Source of the DNA: an uncultured Lachnospiraceae bacterium
GTDB lineage: Bacteria > Bacillota > Clostridia > Lachnospirales > Lachnospiraceae
NCBI GenBank assembly: GCA_947089905.1
Contig: CAMUMG010000013.1
Location: 1-62,626 of the forward strand
DNA: 62,626 bases
Reading direction: 5' to 3'
A program made the position numbers and the translations under genes. The notes below the pieces were generated by a model, which saw only the letters and a list, made by a program, of their open reading frames with translations, made no database searches and was not told the DNA's origin. This document shows positions 1 to 7,795 of the stretch, piece after piece; within the stretch, counting starts at the first letter, position 1, and the number at the start of each line of letters is the position of its first letter.

Positions 1-1
1 A

Positions 2-32
2 AAGTTCGTGTAATGTAATATTACACGAACTT
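2..32. repeat. Perfect 13-bp inverted repeat
   Basis: Two perfectly complementary 13-base arms (2-14 and 20-32) flank a 5-base loop. On the plus strand the hairpin is followed by a short T-rich stretch, so it may be a weak terminator for a gene left of the window. No neighbouring gene is visible to confirm this. Confidence 0.5.
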
Positions 33-130
33 CTTTTATCTGTAAATTTTCACTTTTATTTAAGATAGATATTTCAAACAATAAATATGGAAGTAAAATT
101 CTATAAATTTCACTAGTATAATGTTGTAAA

Positions 131-171
131 TAAAAATGGAGCTATGGACATTATTCACGTCACATAGCTCC
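131..171 (-). terminator. Rho-independent terminator after the 122-aa gene
   Basis: A 9-bp stem (138-146 with 163-171) is followed on the minus strand by a T-rich run at 131-137. It lies 28 bases beyond the stop of the gene at 199-567, so it probably ends the regulator-asnA-kinase operon. Confidence 0.75.
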
Positions 172-198
172 TTCATTTATACTACTAAATCCATTTTT

Positions 199-567
199 TC
201 AAATCATCGTTACTGCAATCAAAGGCGAATGTGTTCCTTTCGATAGTTCATTCCAATAACTATAATCGATGTATCTGATATTCTTTAAATCATAACTCAT
301 AAAACTGCATAAACTCCACTGAATTTCGTTCGGAAAATTCTCAAATAATTCGCGATTTAAGCCATATCCTCGAAATTCTCCGAGTAGCTTTTTTCTTGCA
401 ATATTTTCATTAGTGTTATTCAAGTCTACAGATAATATTATGCTTTCGTTCAACAAAAGCTCTTTCATAACTTTTTTGATCTGTTCTGAAAATCTCTCAG
501 AATGGTATTCTGCCTTTAAAAATTCTGAAATCATTTCATCTTCAGAGCTTGTTCTCAAAATGTTCAC
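199..567 (-). CDS. Hypothetical protein, 122 aa
   Basis: Family not recognised. The protein is soluble, with an acidic helical N-terminal half and no signal peptide or membrane segment. The start is a GTG at 565-567, supported by a GGAGGT ribosome binding site at 578-583 that overlaps the stop of the upstream kinase-fold gene. The two genes are 15 bases apart and probably cotranscribed, followed by a clear terminator at 131-171. It could be a small partner of the phosphotransferase, but that rests only on gene order. Confidence 0.7.
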   Translation of the reverse strand: MNILRTSSEDEMISEFLKAEYHSERFSEQIKKVMKELLLNESIILSVDLNNTNENIARKKLLGEFRGYGLNRELFENFPNEIQWSLCSFMSYDLKNIRYIDYSYWNELSKGTHSPLIAVTMI

Positions 568-582
568 ACTACCATCTACCTC

Positions 583-1515
583 CTATTGTAAATCTAAGCT
601 GTCAAGATAGCTTTTTAAACGATTTTCCATTTCTTTATCACTAATGCTTTTAAAAAAAAGCAGAGAATCCAAAGCGGAATAGATATGAAATGTACTTTCA
701 AAAGAAGTAAATTCAGATTTGCGGTAAGTAGTCTGGTAATGTTTCAAAAATGTACTTCTGAACAGTCCACAATCCTGCTCGTTATAGTTTAGTTTCATCC
801 AAAATGTCAGTCGAGAGATATCTGCCATCCAGTTGAACGCAATCGCATCGTCCCAGTCGATAAGTAATATTTCGCCATTATCCTGTACAATTATATTTTT
901 CTTTGATAAATCACTATGACAAAGAACAGATGGTAAATCTTCAAAATCATGTATTGTGTTGAAAAACTTTTCTTTCATTTTTCTTAACTGTGTTTCTGAA
1001 ATCGTTTCTTTTAATCCATTCTCTAACCTGTCAAATTCGTCTTCAAAGAAAGATGCCATACTTTCATAACAGGCAATACCACTACCTATATATCCAAAGT
1101 TTTTAATTTTTATATTGTGAATGGAAGAAACCAGCTTTGCTAATTTTACATAAAGCTCAATTTCTTGCTCTGTGTCAAACAATACTTTATCAGCCACAAT
1201 TCCTTGTACCTTTCGTTCTATCAGATATCCGTTCGGATATATTTGATCATCTCGACTATATGCAATTAGTTTGGCACAGGGAATATTGTTCTGAATTAAA
1301 AGTTGATTTACAAATTGGAGTTTGCCGTTTTCTGGCCAGTCCATACTTCTGTATAATTTTAAAATATAATGCTTGCCTAATACATTAAAGGAATATACAA
1401 AATTATTAATAGTATTTTCAAATTTTCTTATTTCCTTGGCACAGGCACAGCAACCAAAATTGCTCTTAATTATTTGATTGACTGTTTCAAGCATTATATC
1501 CGTTTCTATGCTCAT
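583..1515 (-). CDS. Aminoglycoside phosphotransferase/choline kinase-fold protein
   Basis: A 310-residue protein of the APH fold, which transfers the ATP gamma-phosphate to a small hydroxylated substrate. The Brenner motif HSDLSKKN near residue 198 supplies the catalytic Asp and the Asn, and IDWDDA about 20 residues later is the metal-binding segment. The start ATG follows an AAGGAG site. It lies 55 bases downstream of asnA in the same direction. Family members phosphorylate aminoglycosides, choline, homoserine or sugars; nothing here identifies the substrate, so an antibiotic-resistance role should not be assumed. Confidence 0.85.
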   Translation of the reverse strand: MSIETDIMLETVNQIIKSNFGCCACAKEIRKFENTINNFVYSFNVLGKHYILKLYRSMDWPENGKLQFVNQLLIQNNIPCAKLIAYSRDDQIYPNGYLIERKVQGIVADKVLFDTEQEIELYVKLAKLVSSIHNIKIKNFGYIGSGIACYESMASFFEDEFDRLENGLKETISETQLRKMKEKFFNTIHDFEDLPSVLCHSDLSKKNIIVQDNGEILLIDWDDAIAFNWMADISRLTFWMKLNYNEQDCGLFRSTFLKHYQTTYRKSEFTSFESTFHIYSALDSLLFFKSISDKEMENRLKSYLDSLDLQ

Positions 1516-1570
1516 AAAATTCTCCTTATTTTGAAAGGATTAAAAATATATAACCCTCCAAAGTTGTTGA

Positions 1571-2587
1571 TTATAGTAATGGCACTCCTAATTCTTTTGC
1601 CCTTTCTTCTGTATCTTTTGTCCAAAGGGAACTTTGTACTTCTCCAATATGTACCTTTCTTAAAAAGAACATACAAATTCTTGACTGTCCAATACCGCCT
1701 CCTATAGTATATGGAAGTTCTCGATTTAGTATTGCTTTTTGAAATGGTAGTTCTCTTCTCTCCTCACATCCGGAAAGTTTTAACTGTTGTGCTAATGTCT
1801 CTTCATCTACACGAATTCCCATAGACGATAATTCTAATCCAATATCTAATAGTGGATAATAAACAATAATATCTCCATTTAATTTCCAGTCATCATAATC
1901 CGGTGCTCTTCCATCATGTCGTTGTCCAGAGAGTAATTTTCCACCAATCTGCATAATAAATACTGCTCCCTTTAATTTCGCAATTTTTCTTTCTCTCTCT
2001 CTTGGTGAATCGGTTGGATACATATTTTCTAACTCCTGTGTTGTTACAAAGGAAATTTCTTCTGGAAGGATTTCTTCTATATAATCATATTTATCTGCAA
2101 TATAGTGCTCTGTTTCTTTGAGTGCTTGATAAACTTTTCGTACAACCGCTTTTAAAGTTTCTTCATTTCTCTCATCTTTTAAAATAATTTTTTCCCAATC
2201 CCACTGATCTACAAAAATAGAATGAATATTGTCTGTATCTTCATCTCTACGAATTGCATTCATATCTGTATATAAACCTTCTCCATAGACAAAACCATAC
2301 TTCTTTAATGCCATTCTCTTCCATTTTGCAAGAGAATGTACTATTTCTGCAACTGCTTCATTTTGTTCTTTAATTCCAAAGCTAACTGGGCGTTCTATAC
2401 CATTTAAGTTATCATTTAATCCCGTTTCTGGTTTTACAAATAGTGGAGCAGAAACACGAGTTAAATTTAACTGTTTTGCTAATTGTCTTTCAAAATGATC
2501 TTTAATATGTTTAATTGCTCCCTGTGTTGCTTTTACATCTAGTTCAGAATGATACCCTTGTGGCACAATAAAATGTTCCATCTTCAT
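1571..2587 (-). CDS. asnA: Aspartate--ammonia ligase (asparagine synthetase A)
   Basis: AsnA makes asparagine from aspartate, ammonia and ATP, with an aminoacyl-tRNA-synthetase class II-like fold. Its 338 residues fit the family's usual 330 or so. Recognisable family segments include the YPTDSPRERERKIAK stretch, GGKLLSGQRHDGRAPDYDDW, GLELSSMGIRVDEE and the C-terminal GGGIGQSRICMFFL. The start (MKMEH) follows AAAAAGGAGTGA. It lies 13 bases after the HTH regulator at 2601-3521, so the two are very likely in one operon transcribed from the promoter at 3598-3626. No T-box leader is present. Confidence 0.97.
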   Translation of the reverse strand: MKMEHFIVPQGYHSELDVKATQGAIKHIKDHFERQLAKQLNLTRVSAPLFVKPETGLNDNLNGIERPVSFGIKEQNEAVAEIVHSLAKWKRMALKKYGFVYGEGLYTDMNAIRRDEDTDNIHSIFVDQWDWEKIILKDERNEETLKAVVRKVYQALKETEHYIADKYDYIEEILPEEISFVTTQELENMYPTDSPRERERKIAKLKGAVFIMQIGGKLLSGQRHDGRAPDYDDWKLNGDIIVYYPLLDIGLELSSMGIRVDEETLAQQLKLSGCEERRELPFQKAILNRELPYTIGGGIGQSRICMFFLRKVHIGEVQSSLWTKDTEERAKELGVPLL

Positions 2588-2600
2588 TCACTCCTTTTTT

Positions 2601-3521
2601 CTAATAATAAATTATCATACGAATATTTTGTGCATAATCCCCAAAACAATCTCCAAACAAATTGACACCACCCTGATATTTCGCAGTCTTTTTTATTCCA
2701 ATTCGAACTGAAATATAATCCTGTTTAGAAAGATGATACTCTCGTAAGGTCTTTTCGTTTACTTTTTTATCGTCAATAAAGGTCCCAAATTCTGTTAGTG
2801 ACCATAATTTTAATATTCCATATTGTGTATTTTTATCTGGCCACCAAGTCGGATTTAATTTTCCTCTTCTTCCCCCAAAATCTCCCGGACAAGTCCAAGT
2901 TCCCGCTTCGATTCCATTAATCCATACTGTAATATCCGAAGGCCAATTTAGATTATACTCATGATCTTCTGAACATAGTTCCATAGAAAGTTCCATTTTC
3001 AATTCTCTTTCATTTTTTAAAATGTTATTTGGAAATCGATATTCTACATAACCACGTCCAAACCAAAGTAATTTTGCTTTTGTTCGCTTTGGATCATAAA
3101 ATCCTCTAGGCTCATCTTCTTCTCCAATTGGTCCCTTTTCTCCTACTAAACCACAAGTGGGTTCTACTTGATAATCTACATAATTTCCAATTGGCATATC
3201 AATAATTTCTGTTCGTTCTTTTGCAGTTTGTAAAGTAGATAAATCAACTTCAATCTGTTTTACTGCCTTTTCTGATAGTTTCATGGAACCTCGTATCCCT
3301 GGCTTTAAACTTGTAGTAATTAGTCCTGCTTCTTCTAATACCCTGACATGTGCTGCTGCGGAGGAAGCTGGAATGGAAAGTTGTTCTGCTATTTCATTAA
3401 TATTCAGTTCCTGAGTGCATAATAACTTTAAAATTTCGATTCTGGCTTCTACAGAAAATGCTTTGCCAATTCGAATCAACTGCTTTGTATCATCCAGATT
3501 TATGCTAACTGATTGCTGCAT
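2601..3521 (-). CDS. ArsR-type HTH regulator with C-terminal beta-rich domain
   Basis: The protein is 306 aa. Residues ~8-85 form an ArsR/SmtB-like winged helix with recognition segment SIPASSAAAHVRVLEEAGL. The remaining ~210 residues look beta-rich, with conserved NWPSDI, PGDFG.RRG, QYGILKL and GTFID segments also found in the regulator at 48376-49305. The metal-binding Cys motif of classical ArsR proteins is absent from the HTH part. The start chosen is ATG 3521, because GGAGG (3529-3533) sits 7 bases before it; an upstream in-frame ATG at 3542 has no such site. It precedes asnA by 13 bases. The ligand is unknown; a carbohydrate is inferred from the paralogue's location. Confidence 0.88.
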   Translation of the reverse strand: MQQSVSINLDDTKQLIRIGKAFSVEARIEILKLLCTQELNINEIAEQLSIPASSAAAHVRVLEEAGLITTSLKPGIRGSMKLSEKAVKQIEVDLSTLQTAKERTEIIDMPIGNYVDYQVEPTCGLVGEKGPIGEEDEPRGFYDPKRTKAKLLWFGRGYVEYRFPNNILKNERELKMELSMELCSEDHEYNLNWPSDITVWINGIEAGTWTCPGDFGGRRGKLNPTWWPDKNTQYGILKLWSLTEFGTFIDDKKVNEKTLREYHLSKQDYISVRIGIKKTAKYQGGVNLFGDCFGDYAQNIRMIIYY

Positions 3522-3558
3522 AATGATTCCTCCAGATATCATAATAATTAGTCATATG

Positions 3559-3626
3559 TTAATAAATTTCTATATTAATAGCTTTCGTTCAACAGTTATT
3601 ATAAAATAGAAATAAAGAAGTTTCAA
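3559..3626 (-). promoter_or_regulatory. Sigma-A promoter and inverted repeat upstream of the regulator-asnA operon
   Basis: TTGAAA (3621-3626) and TATAAT (3598-3603) are separated by exactly 17 bases. Downstream, an inverted repeat TTAATA-8-TATTAA (3559-3564 with 3573-3578) lies between the -10 box and the ribosome binding site. It could be an autoregulatory operator, but this is inference. Confidence 0.75.
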
Positions 3627-3645
3627 TCATTTTATTTTCTGATTT

Positions 3646-4578
3646 TTATATCGTTCCACTATAATAAGATGTATCATCTAAAAGCAAAATTGCTTCTAAA
3701 GGATTTTCTAAAAATATACTTAACAGTTTAACTGCTTGATCGAGTGCTTTAGAAAAAAGTTCTGGAAAAGACCAATTATATTTTTCCTCTGGATTCCAAG
3801 GATCCTTCCAACTTTTTTTACTTAAATTTAAATAGTCCTGTCCATCCTCTGGCTGTCTGGTAATAAGTTTATCTGAAAGTAAATGATATCCGATTGTAGC
3901 TTTTTCAATAGACGTAATTACTTTTGTTTTTTTTCTATTTGGATCAGATAATAATTTTGATTCTAATTTTGCTGTTTGAATGATCTTACAAATTTGTCTT
4001 GGTGTATTTTTTTTTGCTCCTTCTAACCCTTCAAAAGTACGAATAAGTGTTTTTGACAGATATGTCGAAACTGCATCTAACTCTTTTGGGGTTAAATCAA
4101 AAATTCGATTCTGTCGGATTTTTTCATAATTTTGATGTAAATAAGTTTTAGCATAATAACTATCAATTCTGTTTTCTAATGCCAAATGTCTTCCATAATA
4201 TTCATTAGTTGGATGATTTGGATCAAAATTAGTTCTAGCGTAGACAAAAGGGTGACAAATACTGTCTAAGATATAATGACATAAAAATCCTGTCAAATAA
4301 GTAAAAAAATATTCTCTCTCTTGTTTTGAATTAATTGCATTTAATACAGTTACGCCCTCTAAAAAAAATCTCTTTGTTCGATGATGATGTAGGTATGAAC
4401 CAATATTTCTATGATCGTGGTAGAGCATTCTATAAAAACGGTAAGAAAAAAGATCGGGGCCTTGTGTTCCTAAATAAAAAGGTCTTTTTTTATCCCTTAA
4501 CACTGTTTTCATAAAAGAATCTGGTAATGCTTTCACTGCTTCTTTTCCAAAGACATAATGTGTTATAAGTCCTGGCAT
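3646..4578 (-). CDS. Zinc-dependent phospholipase C family protein
   Basis: The 310-residue protein matches the Zn_dep_PLPC family (PF00882). The N-terminal MPGLITHYVFGKEA, the GTQGPDLFSY segment near residue 55, and histidine clusters YHDHR and YLHHHRTKRFF supply probable metal ligands. LCHYILDSICHPF near residue 130 adds more. There is no signal peptide, so it is likely cytoplasmic, unlike the secreted clostridial alpha-toxins. It lies 22 bases downstream of the TauE permease gene and is probably cotranscribed. The natural substrate is unknown; many such Clostridia proteins are uncharacterised. Confidence 0.87.
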   Translation of the reverse strand: MPGLITHYVFGKEAVKALPDSFMKTVLRDKKRPFYLGTQGPDLFSYRFYRMLYHDHRNIGSYLHHHRTKRFFLEGVTVLNAINSKQEREYFFTYLTGFLCHYILDSICHPFVYARTNFDPNHPTNEYYGRHLALENRIDSYYAKTYLHQNYEKIRQNRIFDLTPKELDAVSTYLSKTLIRTFEGLEGAKKNTPRQICKIIQTAKLESKLLSDPNRKKTKVITSIEKATIGYHLLSDKLITRQPEDGQDYLNLSKKSWKDPWNPEEKYNWSFPELFSKALDQAVKLLSIFLENPLEAILLLDDTSYYSGTI

Positions 4579-4600
4579 ATCATACTACTTCCCTTCTGTT

Positions 4601-5371
4601 TTAATTAAAAACATTCTTTACAAGAATCATTGCCAATCCAAGGACTGCCAATACAATTCCTGTTACGCGATTGAGTACTTTTGGTTCTGCACGATTTGCA
4701 AAAAGAGCAGAAACTCTAGCCCCAGCTAACGTAGCAAGAATACAGACTACTAATGCTTTTATATCTGGCATACCACCAATCACCATATGAGAAACTGCTC
4801 CGGTAAGTGCAGTAAATGTCATAATGAATACACTGGTTCCTACTGCTGTTTTTAGCTCATATCCTAATACACTGGTTAGAATCAATAGCATCATCATACC
4901 ACCACCTGCACCGATAAAGCCACATATCATTCCAATAACAATTCCACATAATATAGATTGAATAATCTTTTGTTTTATACTTTTGGAAATATTTTGTTCT
5001 TTTGTTGTCATAACTGGCTTTATAATAAATTTAATTCCAAGAAAAAACGTCATAAAAACAGAAAAGCTTCCCATAGTCTTATTTTCAACAAGCGAACCGA
5101 CATAACTTCCTACCGTTGTAAAAACTAAAACAGCACAAAGCATAATTAACCCATTTTTAATATCTAAGTTCTTATTCTTTCCATAGGTATATGCAGAAAT
5201 TGCAGAAGCTAATACATCGGATGCCAAAGCAATCCCAACTGCTTCATATGCTGGAAATTCTAAAAATGTAATTAACATAGGAGAAATTACAGCAGCGGCA
5301 GAAAGTCCTGCAAGTCCTGTTCCGATTCCTGCACCTAATCCAGCAATAATATAGATTATAATTGCAAACAT
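4601..5371 (-). CDS. TauE/SafE family membrane transporter
   Basis: A 256-residue membrane protein of the TauE/SafE (sulfite exporter-like) family with about eight hydrophobic segments. The duplicated family signatures are visible: a glycine-rich GLGAGIGTGLAGLSAAAV in the first helix and GFIGAGGGMMML in the second half. Family members move sulfite, sulfoacetate or other small organosulfur anions, but substrate cannot be read from sequence. The phospholipase-like gene follows after 22 bases. Confidence 0.9.
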   Translation of the reverse strand: MFAIIIYIIAGLGAGIGTGLAGLSAAAVISPMLITFLEFPAYEAVGIALASDVLASAISAYTYGKNKNLDIKNGLIMLCAVLVFTTVGSYVGSLVENKTMGSFSVFMTFFLGIKFIIKPVMTTKEQNISKSIKQKIIQSILCGIVIGMICGFIGAGGGMMMLLILTSVLGYELKTAVGTSVFIMTFTALTGAVSHMVIGGMPDIKALVVCILATLAGARVSALFANRAEPKVLNRVTGIVLAVLGLAMILVKNVFN

Positions 5372-5469
5372 TTTTTCATCCTTCTTTCTTTTTTCGTTTA
5401 CATATTACCTTATCACAAGAATACATTGACTTCAAGAAATCTTTAGTAAATTTTTAAGAAAGAAAAATT

Positions 5470-5519
5470 GAAAAAAATTAGCAGCGTCTTTCCCCTAAAA
5501 AAGGTTCCGACGCTGCTAA
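5470..5519 (-). terminator. Rho-independent terminator of the M3-LysM gene
   Basis: A perfect 11-bp GC-containing stem (5478-5488 with 5509-5519) is followed on the minus strand by seven consecutive T residues (5471-5477). It starts 15 bases after the M3-LysM stop codon and insulates the TauE gene downstream. Confidence 0.9.
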
Positions 5520-5533
5520 AATTTTTATGTATT

Positions 5534-7732
5534 TTAATATTCTAAAATTAATTTCTGTCCTACATAAATTGTGTATGGAGCAGAGATTCCATTTTTCTGT
5601 GCGATTACTCTCCAATCAATTTCATACGCACTTCCAATCTTGCCTAATGTATCTCCATCCTTTACTATGTAAGTTTCTTTCTTCATTACTGCATTTTCTG
5701 GTAGATAGATATTTTGTCCTGCATAGATTTTATAAGGAGAAACAATTTTATTGATCTTTGCAATCTCCCTCCAATCTTTTACCTTATGTTGAGCTGCAAT
5801 TTTTGCTAAAGTATCTCCCGTTCTTACTGTATAGATTTGATATACAGGTGTTGGTGGAGTTACTTCTGGTTTTGTTTCCTCTTTTTGATCTGGGACTGAA
5901 TCTTCTTTTTCTTCTTCCTGTTCATTTTCTTCTATTTCAGTATTAAGAATTTCAGTAATCTTTTCCTCTAACTCCATAATATCTTCTATTTTTACTGCAA
6001 GATCAGAAATAAACTCTTCGGTTAACGGATCTTCATATCCTGCCTTATCTAAAGTATCTCGAAATTGCTGTTCATATCCATAACTTACTAATTCCAAATA
6101 TTGATCTACTGCATGATCATAGTCGCCTTGGCTTTCCATCCATACTTCAAAAGCAGCAGCGGCAGAAACTGCATAACTAATATAATAGAATGGTGATTGG
6201 AAAGTATGTGGAATTAATACCCATTGATAAGCCTCTAAACCTCTTTGAGATTCTTCATTATAACCATAATCAATTAAAATATCCATATACTTTTTATTGA
6301 TTTTTTCTAATGTGAGATCCTTTTCACTATAGATATATTGTTGTAATTCGTCTTGAACACAACCCTCCATTAAAGAAGCAACTAACCATCGTATTGTATA
6401 ACATTGAGCTGCGTCAGCATCCTCTTTAAAAATTTCAGGATAGAATTTTAAAAATAAAGTTTCTAATCCCTGAGAGTGAATCTCTGCAAGATCAATATTA
6501 AGACTCGGTCGATTCCAGCTAACTGGATTGTAGTAAAAAGAATTATAGTGACCAAATTCATGAACTACTGTACCAGAAAAATCACTAAATCCTCCTGTTG
6601 GCTGTGCCATAATAAATGGTGCATTATAAGAACCTAAATCGGTTGTATATGCTCCCTCTTGTTTTGATGCACTATACTCAAAATCGTAAAAATGATGATC
6701 TATCATATAGTTTAATGCTTCTTCCATCTCAGATGAAAGTTTTGGAATATACATTTTAAGCATTTCCAAAGCATCTTCCATTGAAGATTGTGTATTCATA
6801 AACTCTTTTGAAGTATTATATTGTTGTAAAAGAGACAGTTCCTGATAAATTAGAGGAAAATTTTGTTTTATTGCACTTTGGAATTCTTGTATCTCTGTCT
6901 GGGTATAATCTCTAAAATAGCGTTCTGTATATACAAAATCACCATAGTTAGAATATCCATATGAGGCTGCCTGTTTATTCCTTACATCCACCAGTTTTAA
7001 AAATACCTCTCCTAAAACAGAATTCATTTTTTTATAAATTTGATTTAGTAAAGAAAGAGTAGTATCATAGTCAATCTCGCCTGAATAATATGCAGCAACT
7101 AACTGATTTTCATCTATTTCATTTCCCTGATATTCCACTGTAAATGGCTGAATTGCTAACTGTTGATATTGATTGATTAATTCTTGTTCTTGATTGGACA
7201 ACTGTTCTTGCTCTTTTGTCATCTGCTCAGAGTCTAGAATAGATTCGATATCTTCATCCGTTAATAATTCCTCTAATGCTTCTGAACACTCACTTTGTAA
7301 AATTTCTTTTGCCAACAATAAAAAGTCATCATTTACCTTTAGAGCAATTTCATAAGCACTCCAATAGTCATTAAATGCCTTTTCACTTGTAACGTCTTTT
7401 GATAGATAGATATTAGCAAGATTATACATTGTATTGATTTCGTCATAAATCTCGCCATTTCTTAAAAATAATTCCTGTACCTTAGTGATATTACTATTTT
7501 CTTCATACAAGTTTCGAATTTCTTCCATGTTTTTATAAAATTCTGATGTATCATACTGAACAAACTTTATTTCCTCAAAATCTAATTCAGTATGATCGGA
7601 ATCTGGAAAAAAATCTGTTTTTCTAGAACCTGTATAAGCAGAATCTTCTGCATATACTAAATTCGGCATACTGCCTAACACTGTAACTGCTGCTAACACA
7701 AGTGCCAGCAATTTTTTAAATTTTCTACTCAC
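5534..7732 (-). CDS. Secreted M3-family oligoendopeptidase with two C-terminal LysM domains
   Basis: A 732-residue exported zinc peptidase. Residues 1-28 form a signal peptide with probable cleavage after VYA. The M3-type catalytic core carries HEFGH at about 390-394 and a downstream EIHSQGLE segment providing the third zinc ligand. After a Glu/Pro-rich linker come two LysM repeats at about 632-679 and 686-732, which bind peptidoglycan or related glycans. M3 peptidases are usually cytoplasmic, so export plus wall anchoring is unusual. It is preceded by a 62-base gap containing an inverted repeat and followed by a strong terminator. Confidence 0.93.
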   Translation of the reverse strand: MSRKFKKLLALVLAAVTVLGSMPNLVYAEDSAYTGSRKTDFFPDSDHTELDFEEIKFVQYDTSEFYKNMEEIRNLYEENSNITKVQELFLRNGEIYDEINTMYNLANIYLSKDVTSEKAFNDYWSAYEIALKVNDDFLLLAKEILQSECSEALEELLTDEDIESILDSEQMTKEQEQLSNQEQELINQYQQLAIQPFTVEYQGNEIDENQLVAAYYSGEIDYDTTLSLLNQIYKKMNSVLGEVFLKLVDVRNKQAASYGYSNYGDFVYTERYFRDYTQTEIQEFQSAIKQNFPLIYQELSLLQQYNTSKEFMNTQSSMEDALEMLKMYIPKLSSEMEEALNYMIDHHFYDFEYSASKQEGAYTTDLGSYNAPFIMAQPTGGFSDFSGTVVHEFGHYNSFYYNPVSWNRPSLNIDLAEIHSQGLETLFLKFYPEIFKEDADAAQCYTIRWLVASLMEGCVQDELQQYIYSEKDLTLEKINKKYMDILIDYGYNEESQRGLEAYQWVLIPHTFQSPFYYISYAVSAAAAFEVWMESQGDYDHAVDQYLELVSYGYEQQFRDTLDKAGYEDPLTEEFISDLAVKIEDIMELEEKITEILNTEIEENEQEEEKEDSVPDQKEETKPEVTPPTPVYQIYTVRTGDTLAKIAAQHKVKDWREIAKINKIVSPYKIYAGQNIYLPENAVMKKETYIVKDGDTLGKIGSAYEIDWRVIAQKNGISAPYTIYVGQKLILEY

Positions 7733-7756
7733 ATGCTCGCTTCCTTTCTTTTTTTT

Positions 7757-7795
7757 ATATAAACTATAACTGTTTCTATTGTTATAGGTTTATAT
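7757..7795. repeat. Imperfect inverted repeat before the M3-LysM gene
   Basis: Arms 7757-7770 and 7781-7795 pair over 14 bp with one bulged base, around a 10-base loop. On the minus strand it is followed by A residues, so it is not a terminator. It lies just upstream of the ribosome binding site and may be an operator or a 5' stabilising hairpin. Confidence 0.5.

Noticed and set aside
583..1515. Antibiotic-resistance kinase
   Set aside because: The APH fold is shared with choline, homoserine and sugar kinases; nothing specific to aminoglycoside binding is visible.
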